Positions 7,267 through 15,470 of a stretch of 42,729 nt of DNA are shown piece by piece. The notes under the pieces are model-generated. The model was not told where the DNA came from, did not search any database, and saw only the letters and a program-made list of their open reading frames with translations. Made by a program: the position numbers and the translations under genes. The stretch is from Selenomonadaceae bacterium (GTDB lineage Bacteria; Bacillota; Negativicutes; Selenomonadales; Selenomonadaceae), in NCBI GenBank assembly GCA_017634675.1, contig JAGBMX010000105.1, positions 1-42,729 on the forward strand, in the 5' to 3' direction. Each line of letters starts with the position of its first letter. The stretch's first letter is position 1.

Positions 7267-9333
7267 TTACCAAAAAGTATATTTTGTTTTATGCTTTGAT
7301 TTTCTTCTGCGCTTATGTTTTAATTTTCTTTTGTCTTTTGACTCTTGCTTCTTCTTGAGTTTCGCCTCTTTCTTCCTCTCTTTACGCTCTTTTTCGGTCA
7401 AGAGCAACATATCTTCCGGCAGGCAAAAATCAATGGAACGTTCCTTTAAATCTACCTTTAAGACCGCAACCGTCAAGCGTTCACCTAAGCGATATTCCTC
7501 TCCGGTGCGTTCGCCTATAAGGGAAAAACTTCTCTCGTCGTAAACGTATCTGTCGCGCGTCATGTTCGATACGTGTACCAAACCTTCAACGCCGTTGTCT
7601 AGCTCAACGAACATCCCGAAATTCGTTACGCTGGTTATGATTCCTTCAAATTCCTCGCCTAAGAAATTTCCCATGTATTCGGCTTTTTTTAGGTCTGATA
7701 CCGCCCGTTCCGCTTCTATTGCGTTGCGTTCCCTGCCGGATGTTTGCTTTGCGATTTCCTTTAAAAGTATTAACCTTTTTCCTTTATCCTTAGGCGTTTC
7801 ATTCGAGAGAATTTCCTTCAATATTCGGTGTACTATTAAGTCGGGGTATCTCCTTATCGGCGAGGTGAAATGAGTGTAAAATTCCTTTGAAAGCCCGAAA
7901 TGTCCGTCGTTTTTTTCGCTGTAATAGGCTTGTTGCATGGCTCTTAGGGTCATGTAGTTTATTATGGTTTCCTCAAGGCTGCCTTTTGACTTCTTTATGA
8001 CCCCTTGCACGTCCTTTGACAATATCTTGCCGCCTCGCCTCTTTTTTATGAAATATCCGAGAGGCGAAATTTTTTCGTTTAACGCGTCGATATCGTCTTC
8101 CTTTGGCTGAGGATGCACTCTGTAAATGCCTGGGACTTTCGTTTTTTCAAATAACTTAGCCGCTTCTTCGTTGGCTATAAGCATACATTCTTCAATAACG
8201 GATTCGCCTAACGAACCCGTTCGCTTCTCAAGTTTTACCGGCTTTCCATCGGCGTCCAGCTTTATCTTTACCTCGGTGGTTTCAAACTCTATGGCTCCCG
8301 CTTTTTGACGCTTCTTTAAAAGGGCGTTTCTCAGCTTTTTCAGGATTTTTAACATCGGCAGTATATCTTTGTTGTCCTTGGTTAGAACCTTATCCTTATC
8401 CACCAAAATTTTGTTTACGATATGATACGAAAGCCGCCGTTTTACGCAAATGACCGCGGGGAAAAATTCCGATTTTACAACCTCTCCGTGAGAATTTATA
8501 ATCATGTCCGCCGCCATTGCCAATCTATCTTCGTTGGCGTTTAGGGAACATATTCCGTTGGATAGTTTTTTCGGCAACATGGGTACGACCCTATCCGCCA
8601 AATAAACGCTTGTCCCCCGCTTTAAGGCTTCATTGTTTAATGCGGTGTTTATTCCGACGTAATGGCTGACGTCCGCTATCGCCACAACAAGCCTGAATCC
8701 CTCGTCGATTTCCTCTGCGTATACCCCGTCGTCCAAATCCTTTGCGTCTTCGCCGTCTATGGTTACAATCGGAAGCGCTCTCAAATCCCGTCGGTTATTT
8801 ATTTCATCTTCCAAAACTTCGTTGGGGATTTCCTCAATTTCCTCCATTACTTTTTCGGGAAAATCGTCGTATAAATCATAAGCTCGCATTATGGCGAGTA
8901 TATCCACGCCCGGGGCGTCGAAGCGTCCCAAAACCTCTACGACCTTGCCCCTTATATAATCCCTTTTGTCCTTCGCCCATTTGGTGATTTCCACAACAAC
9001 CTTATCGCCGGTTTTAGCTCCGGCAAGATGTTTGTTTGATACAAAAATTTCGTGTTTTATCCGTATGTCGTCAGAAGTTACAAAAGCGAGGATGTTGCTT
9101 TTTTCTAAAGTCCCTACCAGTTTATTTGTGCCGCGCTCCAAAATTTCAAGGATTTCACCTTCGGCGGCTCTGCCCTTAACAGGCTCCTTTATTATCCGAA
9201 CAGCGACTTTGTCTCCGTGCATGGCGCCTTTGGCGTATCTGCCGCGCACATGGATATCCGGCGAACCGTCAATAGGCGAAACGAAATTCATGCCCTTCAT
9301 GGTGACAAGGAGAATCCCTTCGGTTTTTACCAT
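7267..9333 (-). CDS. rnr: Ribonuclease R (RNase II family 3'-5' exonuclease)
   Basis: This encodes 688 residues. It degrades structured RNA and works with tmRNA-SmpB in trans-translation quality control. Cold-shock-type OB domains fill about residues 1-150. The RNB catalytic domain carries the conserved TIDGEDAKDLDD (191-202) with the metal-binding Asp193, Asp199, Asp201 and Asp202. An S1 domain (EEFEGIITSVTNFGMFVELD onward) is followed by a long Lys/Arg-rich tail. The N-terminal helix-turn-helix found in longer homologues is absent. The start ATG overlaps the esterase stop by 7 nt, which supports co-translation. smpB follows after a family A/B insertion. Confidence 0.95.
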   Translation of the reverse strand: MVKTEGILLVTMKGMNFVSPIDGSPDIHVRGRYAKGAMHGDKVAVRIIKEPVKGRAAEGEILEILERGTNKLVGTLEKSNILAFVTSDDIRIKHEIFVSNKHLAGAKTGDKVVVEITKWAKDKRDYIRGKVVEVLGRFDAPGVDILAIMRAYDLYDDFPEKVMEEIEEIPNEVLEDEINNRRDLRALPIVTIDGEDAKDLDDGVYAEEIDEGFRLVVAIADVSHYVGINTALNNEALKRGTSVYLADRVVPMLPKKLSNGICSLNANEDRLAMAADMIINSHGEVVKSEFFPAVICVKRRLSYHIVNKILVDKDKVLTKDNKDILPMLKILKKLRNALLKKRQKAGAIEFETTEVKIKLDADGKPVKLEKRTGSLGESVIEECMLIANEEAAKLFEKTKVPGIYRVHPQPKEDDIDALNEKISPLGYFIKKRRGGKILSKDVQGVIKKSKGSLEETIINYMTLRAMQQAYYSEKNDGHFGLSKEFYTHFTSPIRRYPDLIVHRILKEILSNETPKDKGKRLILLKEIAKQTSGRERNAIEAERAVSDLKKAEYMGNFLGEEFEGIITSVTNFGMFVELDNGVEGLVHVSNMTRDRYVYDERSFSLIGERTGEEYRLGERLTVAVLKVDLKERSIDFCLPEDMLLLTEKERKERKKEAKLKKKQESKDKRKLKHKRRRKSKHKTKYTFW

Positions 9334-10076
9334 CTTTTTTCTTCCTCGTCAATGAAGTCCTCAATCTCTTTAAAAATCGCTTCTTTCCCATCTTCCAACG
9401 GAAGCAAGTGACCAAAGCCGGAAACCAATTTCAAGCGTTTACGAACACTTTTTATATTTGCCATGATAAATTCTGCGCTCTCGGGATCTGCCGTGCGATC
9501 GTTCTCGCTGTGTACTATAAGCGCCGGCGCAGTCACCTTTTTCATGGATTTCTTTGCCGTTTCTATAACGTCAAGCATCTCGTGGACGGATAAAAGTGGC
9601 ATCGCCTGTTTTCGGTTCACAACGGCGGGAACTCCCACCAATTTTTTCTTCTCTTTGGGCAAGAACATTCCCTTAGCGACTTCCCTCGGCGGCAACAAGG
9701 ATATTCCCCTCTCCTTTGCAACGGTAATAGGAGCCGCCAATGTCACAACGCCCGCAACCTCTTTTTCCGCCGCCAAAATAAGCGCCAAAATTCCTCCCAT
9801 GGAGTGACCCACGACGTAAATGCGTTTTGCCGCGCCTTTTAATATCGCGTATCCGTCGTAAGCGGCGTCCATCCAGTTTTCTGCCGTGGTGTTTTCCAAA
9901 GTCTTTGCGCTTGAGCCGTGTCCCGTCAGTCTTGGCGCAAGCACAGTGTAATTCTTTGAGTTTAAATATTCGCCAAGCAACAACAAATCCGCAGGTGTTC
10001 CGGTAAAGCCATGTATCAGAAGTATTCCCGTATCTCCGCCCAATTTTAAAAAAGGTTCCGCTCCTTTTATTACCAT
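9327..10076 (-). CDS. Alpha/beta-hydrolase carboxylesterase (Est30-like)
   Basis: This encodes 249 residues. The nucleophile elbow GHSMGG places Ser92. LLIHGFTGTP near residue 20 forms the oxyanion region. SENDRTADPESA supplies the Asp, and SGFGHLLPLE the His. It is cytoplasmic, with no signal peptide. Length and motifs fit the Est30/monoacylglycerol-lipase-like carboxylesterases that sit between secG and rnr in many Firmicutes. The physiological substrate is unknown. The stop overlaps the rnr start. A terminator and a family D-like element separate it from secG. Confidence 0.87.
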   Translation of the reverse strand: MVIKGAEPFLKLGGDTGILLIHGFTGTPADLLLLGEYLNSKNYTVLAPRLTGHGSSAKTLENTTAENWMDAAYDGYAILKGAAKRIYVVGHSMGGILALILAAEKEVAGVVTLAAPITVAKERGISLLPPREVAKGMFLPKEKKKLVGVPAVVNRKQAMPLLSVHEMLDVIETAKKSMKKVTAPALIVHSENDRTADPESAEFIMANIKSVRKRLKLVSGFGHLLPLEDGKEAIFKEIEDFIDEEEKRW

Positions 10077-10106
10077 AAATTCATCTCCGTTCGTATCGTT
10101 CTGTAG

Positions 10107-10195
10107 CCAAGCTATGAAAAACCGCTTGATTTCTCTTGTGGCTCTCAGCTCATTTGGGGCAGTGAGCCATCATAAATTAATTTTTAGAGATGCCC
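10107..10195. repeat. Family D-like hairpin repeat (diverged copy)
   Basis: It reads AAAACCGCTTGATTTCTC, then a TGGCTC-GAGCCA hairpin, then AATTTTTAGAGATGCCC. The order and flanks match the family D copies at 29823 and 36337. It lies between secG and the esterase gene. Confidence 0.55.
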
Positions 10196-10196
10196 T

Positions 10197-10227
10197 AAAG
10201 AAAATTGCGTCCCCTAAAGGACGCAAT
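10197..10227 (-). terminator. Terminator after secG
   Basis: A perfect 9-bp stem, ATTGCGTCC (10204-10212) with GGACGCAAT (10219-10227), is followed on the minus strand by TTTTCTTTA. It sits 13 nt after the secG stop and would end or attenuate transcription before the esterase gene. Confidence 0.75.
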
Positions 10228-10239
10228 ACACCGTGTAAA

Positions 10240-10467
10240 TCAAGACGTCATCTTGGCTATCACTATTGTTATTACGGCAAACATAACGGAAAGAACAACA
10301 GTCACCCTAGCCAAAAGCGCATCCATTCCTCTCGCTTTCCCGCTAAACACTGTATCGCTCCCGCCGTCCATGCCTCCCATTCCGGCAGTCTTAGGCTCTT
10401 GCCCCAAAACCGACGCTATCAAAAGTATCGCAACTATTGCGTCTATTACCATAAGTACCGTAAGCAA
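10240..10467 (-). CDS. secG: Preprotein translocase subunit SecG
   Basis: This encodes 75 residues. SecG is the small accessory subunit of the SecYEG channel in the inner membrane. The layout is classical: an N-terminal membrane helix (about 2-21), a loop with the conserved SVLGQEPKTAGMGGMDGGSDTVF-type pattern (Gly/Ser-rich), and a second helix (about 52-72). The start is a TTG preceded by GGAGG at 7 nt. An in-frame ATG five codons later has no comparable ribosome site. It heads the secG-esterase-rnr-smpB group. Confidence 0.95.
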   Translation of the reverse strand: MLTVLMVIDAIVAILLIASVLGQEPKTAGMGGMDGGSDTVFSGKARGMDALLARVTVVLSVMFAVITIVIAKMTS

Positions 10468-10512
10468 TCTAATTCCTCCATCATCTTTGGTGAACTTCGT
10501 ATCACTACTATT

Positions 10513-10541
10513 ATAATATCATACAGAAAATTCTCTTGCAA
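10513..10541 (-). promoter_or_regulatory. Sigma70 promoter of secG
   Basis: On the minus strand, TTGCAA (10536-10541), a 17-bp spacer and TATTAT (10513-10518). It resembles the rpsB promoter (TTGCAA-17-TATAAT). Confidence 0.65.
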
Positions 10542-10606
10542 GTATTAAAATAGTTGGTTGAAATTACAACACCGATATTGACTTGATTTTAAAACAAAAA
10601 TATTAG

Positions 10607-11212
10607 GGACTTGGCGTTGATGCCAAGCCCTTTCAGACTGTATTTTGCGCTCCCATACCCCAGGCAGCCTTGACGCCTATTCTCAATAATTTTTTTGCAG
10701 GACTTACCATATCGGCGGATATGACAGATGATAGTTCCTTTCTTGAAAAATTAGAGCGCAGGATTTACCAGATAGCGGTTGTCCATGAACAACCGAAGGG
10801 AGAGCAATTCCATTGGAAGAAATGCGGACACGAGGACTTGTTTATCTCCTTGATGCCTGAAAATCCCCTGGCTTCGCAATCAGAGGTTCATCTGTCCGAC
10901 TTGGACGGGATTTCAATTTTGCTTCTGTCACGGATCGGATTTTGGGCAAATACCCATCGGGCAAAAACGCCGAATACCAAATATCTCCTGCAAGTCGAAC
11001 AGGGATCCTTTTGGGAGCTTACTATGAACTCATCCTATCCCGTATTCGAATCCAGCTATCATATACGGCACGGGCAGACGTTGCCCGGACGAATCAATGT
11101 GCCGTTGGTTGATGAGGAATGCCATACCGACTATTATCTGGTGACGCTTGCTACGGAGTATAAAAGATTTACAACATTGTTCGACCATATAACCGAGACA
11201 ACCGTCTGGTAG
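10607..11212 (+). pseudogene. 5'-truncated LysR-family regulator (effector domain only)
   Basis: An open frame after the stop at 10604 reads GLGVDAKPFQTVFCAPIPQA and continues to a TAG at 11212. A TTG at 10670 is the first possible start, but no clear ribosome site precedes it. The content resembles the effector-binding half of LysR-type regulators: PIPQAALTPILN, the central MPENPLA segment, DLDGISILLLSRIGFW, and a C-terminal VDEECHTDYYLVTLATEYKRF. The N-terminal helix-turn-helix is missing, so it is most likely a deletion remnant. It opens the decayed island up to about 14940. The LysR assignment is moderate, as no DNA-binding domain remains. Confidence 0.55.
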
Positions 11213-11360
11213 ACATTCATATTTTTTTAATCTATAAAATCCCCGGCTCATCCCGGAATACCGCAGTCATGCTGCCGTTCGCTCCCACCGTCACCCCTTG
11301 CACCCCTGCCTATCGTTAAGAGAGTATCCCTCGGAAGTGAAGCAGGGGAACAACGCTATG

Positions 11361-11393
11361 AGAAAAAGAGAAGGGGGCGCATTTGCACCCCCT
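11361..11393 (-). terminator. Terminator after the secreted cupin gene
   Basis: On the minus strand, AGGGGG pairs with CCCCCT (11372-11377 with 11388-11393) with an inner GC pair, followed by CTCTTTTTCTC. It lies 63 nt downstream of the cupin stop. The remaining 11213-11355 holds no gene I can support. Confidence 0.65.
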
Positions 11394-11455
11394 AAGTATC
11401 CCTACCGATTTTCTTTTTTGATTATTTCAGGTTTTGCTTAAAAAATGTCTCAATC

Positions 11456-11995
11456 TTACTTTAACTTGGCGTATTCCGCTTTGTCCACCGGCTCCAGCCA
11501 CTCCGTAGTAGCACCCTCCCGGAAAATGGAGAGATGCTGGAACCAGCTGCCGTTCTGCGCTCCGTGCCAGTGCTTCACGCCTTCCGGGATAGTAACGCTC
11601 TGCCCCGGCAGAAGCTCCTTAGGTTCTTCGCCCCAAATCTGGTAATAGCCTTTCCCCGATACCCCGGCGAGTACCTGGCAACTGCCGTGGTGCTTGTGCC
11701 AGAAATTGATGCAGCCCGGCTCGAAAGTCACGTTTGCCACATTCACGAACTTGCTTTCCATGGGATAAAGGAAACTTCTGCCCGTGAAGTATTTCGCGTA
11801 GCCCGTGTTCGGCTTGCCGATGGGATAAACTGCGCCGCCTTCTTTTTGAAGTTCAGCCGTGATTTCCTCCGGCGTGGACAAATCCTTGATGTTTTTTGCC
11901 GCATCTGCCGTCGGCATGGCAAAGGAAGTCATGCCCGCAAGGAGCGCAGCAGCCAACAATGTGCGTCCCGTTTTCTTCATCCAATTCATTTTCAT
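11456..11995 (-). CDS. Exported cupin-domain protein
   Basis: This encodes 179 residues from the ATG 9 nt after GGAGG; an ATG at 12013 precedes that ribosome site. The N-terminus is a signal peptide (KKTGRTLLAAALLAG onward, with a likely cut after ADA). The cupin fold carries NFWHKHHGSCQVLAG (motif 1, HxHH) and GVKHWHGAQNG (motif 2), with metal-binding His residues in both. Similar exported cupins are found beside aldo/keto reductase and LysR genes. It follows the reductase chimera after 49 nt, with no promoter visible between. Its reaction is unknown. Confidence 0.8.
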   Translation of the reverse strand: MKMNWMKKTGRTLLAAALLAGMTSFAMPTADAAKNIKDLSTPEEITAELQKEGGAVYPIGKPNTGYAKYFTGRSFLYPMESKFVNVANVTFEPGCINFWHKHHGSCQVLAGVSGKGYYQIWGEEPKELLPGQSVTIPEGVKHWHGAQNGSWFQHLSIFREGATTEWLEPVDKAEYAKLK

Positions 11996-12044
11996 TGTCA
12001 TTTCCTCCTTCATGGCACCACAAATTATTTCAACTGAGCCTTTC

Positions 12045-12584
12045 TTATGGTTTCACAACGGCTTTCAGGATAGGGTCGGTCTTAGAGATAAGCCGCTCAA
12101 AAGTTGATTGCAGTTCCGCCAAAGATACGATATCCGTCACATACCGTTCGGGATTTATTATACCGTTTGCAATAAGGTCGATGGTTCCCGTAAATTCTTC
12201 GCGGGTGCAGGAAACACAGCCAAGCAGATTTACTTCCTGCAGAACGGCGCGGTTGATGTTTACGGAGATTGTCTCCGTCATGCTGTTTCCAATCATTACA
12301 ACCGCGCCGCCGGGCTTTACCGTACGAATACAGGCGTCCAATACGATATTTTTTCGGACATCATGGAGTGCCTTTCCGACGATACGCTCGTTATGCCCGA
12401 TGCCGGAAAGGTTCGGGGAATAGACTTCCGCTGTGTCAAAAAATGTGCAACCGTAATCGTATGCTTTGCGTATGGCGGAAATACTGTAAGACTCTTCGGG
12501 AATTTGCCCATATCCGTGGGAGAAAGCCATGCATCCCATCCCGATTTCAGAAACTTCAATATCCCGCAAATTTCTCGTTTTCAT
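12045..12584 (-). pseudogene. Aldo/keto reductase-alcohol dehydrogenase chimera (fusion by deletion)
   Basis: This is one open frame of 179 residues joining parts of two enzyme families. Residues 1 to about 82 are the start of an aldo/keto reductase (VSEIGMGCMAFSHGYG, then GCTFFDTAEVYSP with the catalytic Asp and Tyr, and GKALHDVRKNIVL). The sequence then switches, just where the catalytic ATK lysine should come, to the C-terminal end of a zinc-type medium-chain dehydrogenase (ACIRTVKPGGAVVMIGNS up to SKTDPILKAVVKP). Neither half is complete. A deletion between two neighbouring genes, keeping the frame, is the simplest explanation. Activity is unlikely. It is divergent from the LysR gene at 12746. 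Confidence 0.78.
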
Positions 12585-12615
12585 TTTCGTCCCTACTTTT
12601 TTATTTCATGTTCAC

Positions 12616-12645
12616 AGTATAATAACAAATCGTTTTCCTGTCCAA
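12616..12645 (-). promoter_or_regulatory. Probable promoter of the reductase chimera and cupin genes
   Basis: On the minus strand, TTGGAC (12640-12645), an 18-bp spacer and TATACT (12616-12621). It is divergent from, and about 37 bp away from, the LysR promoter, so LysR could control it. Confidence 0.5.
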
Positions 12646-12681
12646 TACCTATTTTGTATTCTAATAAATGCCTTTTAAGCA

Positions 12682-12710
12682 TTGATGAAAAAATAAAAAT
12701 CTGTTATCAT
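12682..12710 (+). promoter_or_regulatory. Promoter of the LysR-family gene
   Basis: TTGATG (12682-12687), a 17-bp spacer and TATCAT (12705-12710), 35 bp before the ATG. Confidence 0.6.
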
Positions 12711-12745
12711 TAGGGTAGAAACAATTATAACAGGAGGCGTCACGA

Positions 12746-13636
12746 ATGGAACTTGATATTCGCGTATTGAAATATTTTCTGGCTGTTGCCCAAGCGGGCA
12801 ATATGACTCAAGCGGCCAAAGACCTCCACATCACTCAGCCGACCCTTTCCCGCCAGATTATGGACTTAGAAAAAAATTTAGGGGCAGAGCTGTTCGTGCG
12901 TAAACATAAGCAGTTAACCCTGTCTGACAGCGGTTTCCTTTTCCAACAAAGAGCCAAGGAAATCGCTCAGCTTGCCGACAAAGCCTGCAGGGAAATTGCC
13001 GAGCAAAAGACACAAATGCAGGGAACCGTGACTATTGCTTGTGTGGAAAGCATTGCCTCGCTCCTTTTGCCGGAAATCATGGCCGCATTCAGCCGGAATT
13101 TTCCTTCCGTAAAATATGAGCTTTATAGCGCGGACGGCAATGACATTCGTGAAAAAATAGACCGCAGTAACATCGACCTTGGCATCTTGTTAGAGCCGGT
13201 AGAGATAGCAAAGTACAATTTTCTTCGTCTGCCCTGCCATGAAAAATGGGGTGTCGCCATGCGTGAGGATTCGCCCCTAGCCCGAAAAGAAGCGATTACC
13301 ACGGAAGATATACAGGGGTTGCCCATCATCATCCCGCAGCGCACCATCGTCATCGAGGAGATTTCCAGATGGTTGGAAGTTGAGGAAAATAGACTTAACA
13401 TTGTTGCCTCCCACAATTTGCCCACCAACGGATTGCTTCTTGCAAAGCAAGGCATCGGATACCTCATTTGCGTTGAGGGTTCCTTTACCATACGCCCAAT
13501 GCCCGATATTTGCTTTCGTCCGTTTCTGCCGGAGCGTATAACGGGACATGTGCTGGCTTGGAAAAAGAATCGTGTATTTTCTCAAGCTACGATGCGATTC
13601 CTTGAATTTGTGCGAGATAAGTACGAGGGCATCTAA
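12746..13636 (+). CDS. LysR-family transcriptional regulator
   Basis: This encodes 296 residues, full length for the family, with ATG after AGGAGG. The N-terminal winged helix-turn-helix is intact (LKYFLAVAQAGNMTQAAKDL, then HITQPTLSRQIMDLEKNLG). The effector domain begins near residue 90 (GTVTIACVESIASLLLPEI) and follows the usual two-lobe pattern. It is divergently placed from the reductase chimera/cupin unit, the standard arrangement for a LysR regulator and its target. That target now looks damaged. The inducer is unknown. It is the only clearly intact regulator in the accessory island. Confidence 0.9.
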   Translation: MELDIRVLKYFLAVAQAGNMTQAAKDLHITQPTLSRQIMDLEKNLGAELFVRKHKQLTLSDSGFLFQQRAKEIAQLADKACREIAEQKTQMQGTVTIACVESIASLLLPEIMAAFSRNFPSVKYELYSADGNDIREKIDRSNIDLGILLEPVEIAKYNFLRLPCHEKWGVAMREDSPLARKEAITTEDIQGLPIIIPQRTIVIEEISRWLEVEENRLNIVASHNLPTNGLLLAKQGIGYLICVEGSFTIRPMPDICFRPFLPERITGHVLAWKKNRVFSQATMRFLEFVRDKYEGI

Positions 13637-13640
13637 TATA

Positions 13641-13721
13641 AAATTGCAGGATTCAGCCACGATACAGAACATATTGACTTCCGAAAAAATGAAAGTCGAT
13701 GCCTTGCTTCAAAAATCTTAA
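13641..13721 (+). pseudogene. Possible C-terminal gene fragment
   Basis: A short open stretch ends TSEKMKVDALLQKS and stop, 4 nt after the LysR gene. The codons look gene-like but no start or ribosome site exists. It may be the tail of a lost gene; it could equally be chance. The stop overlaps the beginning of the family E repeat. Confidence 0.25.
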
Positions 13722-13874
13722 AATGCCTTAATTCAAGTTTTTTCTTCGCCAGAAGAAAAAACTACATACGTCAGCATTTCAACAAGACGTCCGAGAGGCG
13801 GGAGATTTAAACTCCCGCCTTTCTTCCGATATAGACCTCCACCTAAGAGGTGGGGGACATCTAGTCTTGTTATA
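13718..13874. repeat. Family E three-hairpin repeat, copy 1
   Basis: It begins TTAAAATGCCTTAATT and ends TAGTCTTGTTATA. Inside are a TTTTTTCTTC/GAAGAAAAAA hairpin, a GGCGGGAG/CTCCCGCC hairpin and a CCACCTAAGAGGTGG hairpin. A second copy at 37874-38027 matches along its whole length. It may be a non-autonomous element; no open frame is conserved. Confidence 0.75.
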
Positions 13875-13881
13875 TAACAAC

Positions 13882-13928
13882 AAAACAGCCGATTGCCCAA
13901 CCTTGCTTATCGGAAAATCGGCTGTTTT
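13882..13928 (-). terminator. Terminator after the Rpn-type gene
   Basis: A 13-bp perfect stem, AAAACAGCCGATT (13882-13894) with AATCGGCTGTTTT (13916-13928), lies 10 nt past the stop on the minus strand and would work in both directions. Confidence 0.7.
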
Positions 13929-13938
13929 CTATTTTTGT

Positions 13939-14637
13939 TTAGAGCATTGATCGCAATTCGGTCAGACGCTGATCGGATATACCGGTTTCTTTGCGAATAG
14001 CATCTATCGGCTTATCTTCTCTTATCATGCGAATGGCTGTCATCATATTGGATTCGCCTTCATTGCGTCCTGCTTCTCTGCCATCATTTCTTGCCTGATT
14101 TATACCGTTCTCCCAAGCTGCCCACATATTGATCGATTCTCCTTTCTCGATTTGAATATTCGCTCCCGTGACCGTCTTGATAAGGCTGGCCGTGTCCCAG
14201 TCCATATGCTCGAACCGCTTATTCCCCTCCATCCAACTTACATCTTTGTCGTTACGGTGCTTGGCAAACTGCATGACCGCTCCAAGCCCGGTGCGGAATT
14301 TTGCAAAGTCCTCATCGGCGATTTGAGCAGGGGTAAGGAGGTTGAGTTTATAGTCCGGCACAAATCTGAGAAGTCTCTTGTCTTCTATATCTAACATCTC
14401 GTGAAGGCTTGTCGGCGCATCCCAAGGCTCGGCGCTTAGGCAAAGCGTCAGAGTAATTACCGGTGTCAGCCTATCTTCTTTGCGAAAACCCGAAAGATAC
14501 TCCTCTTGTGTCAGGCTTGTATTGCGAGTCGAATCTTCGTTTTTAGCCTCATCAATCGCGCCCATGGGCATCACATCCTTTTGCTTCGTTTTACCACACA
14601 TCAGCATCGCGTTCAAGAGGCTCTCATCTGTTTCCAT
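13939..14637 (-). pseudogene. Truncated Rpn/PD-(D/E)XK-type transposase-like protein
   Basis: An open frame of 232 residues. The middle (EYLSGFRKEDRLTPVITLTL, EPWDAPTSLHEML, LLRFVPDYKLNLL) and the C-terminal part (RMIREDKPIDAIRKETGIS) fit the recombination-promoting Rpn-like PD-(D/E)XK family. The N-terminal nuclease core with its D and ExK residues is missing. The first 50 residues look like short leftover segments joined by deletions. Only a weak ribosome site precedes the ATG, and the frame is blocked by TGA upstream. It is probably inactive; a relic of a mobile or recombination gene is likely. Confidence 0.6.
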
Positions 14638-14734
14638 ACGTATTCGTCATTTTACCCCTGAACTCCTGCCAGCAGAAAAATTTCGTTACAAAAAGAGGGT
14701 TACTGACATTTGAGGGCGAATGTTATAAGGTTAA

Positions 14735-14898
14735 AAATGCAAGAATTATGGAGGACGACACATATATTGGAACAGAAAGTCTATAGCCTACAACCGTGGC
14801 GATAGCTGGCCGGAATGGGACATCAACCGCGATTACAGCCACGCCGAGGGAGAGCCGCTCATTCCTAATGCTGCCGAGGTTGCCTTCGTATCCACCTA
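14735..14898 (+). pseudogene. Unrecognised gene fragment
   Basis: An open stretch reading IYWNRKSIAYNRGDSWPEW, then DINRDYSHAEGEPLIPNAAE and VAFVSTYKTGF, has protein-like composition but no start. A short ATG frame (MEDDTYIGTES) precedes it in another phase, suggesting a frameshifted remnant. I do not recognise the family. A strong hairpin follows. The rest of 14638-15010 holds nothing else I can support. Confidence 0.35.
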
Positions 14899-14899
14899 C

Positions 14900-14938
14900 A
14901 AAACGGGTTTTCCTCTAAAGATGAGGAAAACCCGTTTT
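14900..14938. terminator. Strong hairpin, probable bidirectional terminator
   Basis: A perfect 16-bp stem, AAAACGGGTTTTCCTC (14900-14915) with its complement (14923-14938), and a 7-nt loop. It sits between the gene fragment and the flavodoxin gene. Confidence 0.65.
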
Positions 14939-15010
14939 GTCTACAGTCTGAACTTTTTCAAGGATTTCTTTTTTTGGCGTTTTCTTACCGCACATTTTTA
15001 AATAAACATA

Positions 15011-15442
15011 TCAAATCGACTTTGCAAAATCTTCCCCGAACTTTTTGCAATCCGCTAAACCGTTGTCGTCGGGGGTGTTTTCTATGATAAGCCCATCGCC
15101 GAACAGTTTTGCGCCCGCTGTTTTGGCTCTTTCTTCCCAGGTTTTCATCCATTCGCCGCCGCCCCAGCCGTAAGAACCAAAGAGAGCAACCTTAACGCCG
15201 TTAATCTTGCCTTCCGCTTCTTTCCACATCGGCTCGAAAGCGTCTTCTTCCAGTTCTTCCGCGCCCATGGCGGGGCAACCGAAGATAACGCCGTCGTAAT
15301 CGGCTATTTTATCTGCGGAAAAGTCACTTACTTCAAGCAAAGTTTCCTCCGCTCCCGCTCCTTTAACGCCGTCCGCAATCGCCTTTGCCATTGCTTCGGT
15401 ATTTCCGGTTCCGCTCCAATAAACAACCGCTACTTTACTCAT
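15011..15442 (-). CDS. Short-chain flavodoxin
   Basis: This encodes 143 residues. Flavodoxin is an FMN-binding electron carrier that replaces ferredoxin under iron limitation. The phosphate loop is VVYWSGTGNTEAMA near the N-terminus. The FMN-ring loops GCPAMGAEELEEDAFEPMW and LFGSYGWGGGEWM are intact. The ATG at 15442 is 8 nt from GGAGG; the ATG two codons earlier is too close to it. It lies downstream of the DUF3793 gene, which has Fur-like sites, but a 244-bp family P/D element lies between, so shared transcription is uncertain. Confidence 0.93.
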   Translation of the reverse strand: MSKVAVVYWSGTGNTEAMAKAIADGVKGAGAEETLLEVSDFSADKIADYDGVIFGCPAMGAEELEEDAFEPMWKEAEGKINGVKVALFGSYGWGGGEWMKTWEERAKTAGAKLFGDGLIIENTPDDNGLADCKKFGEDFAKSI

Positions 15443-15470
15443 GTCCATTCCTCCATGTTTTAAATTTAAA

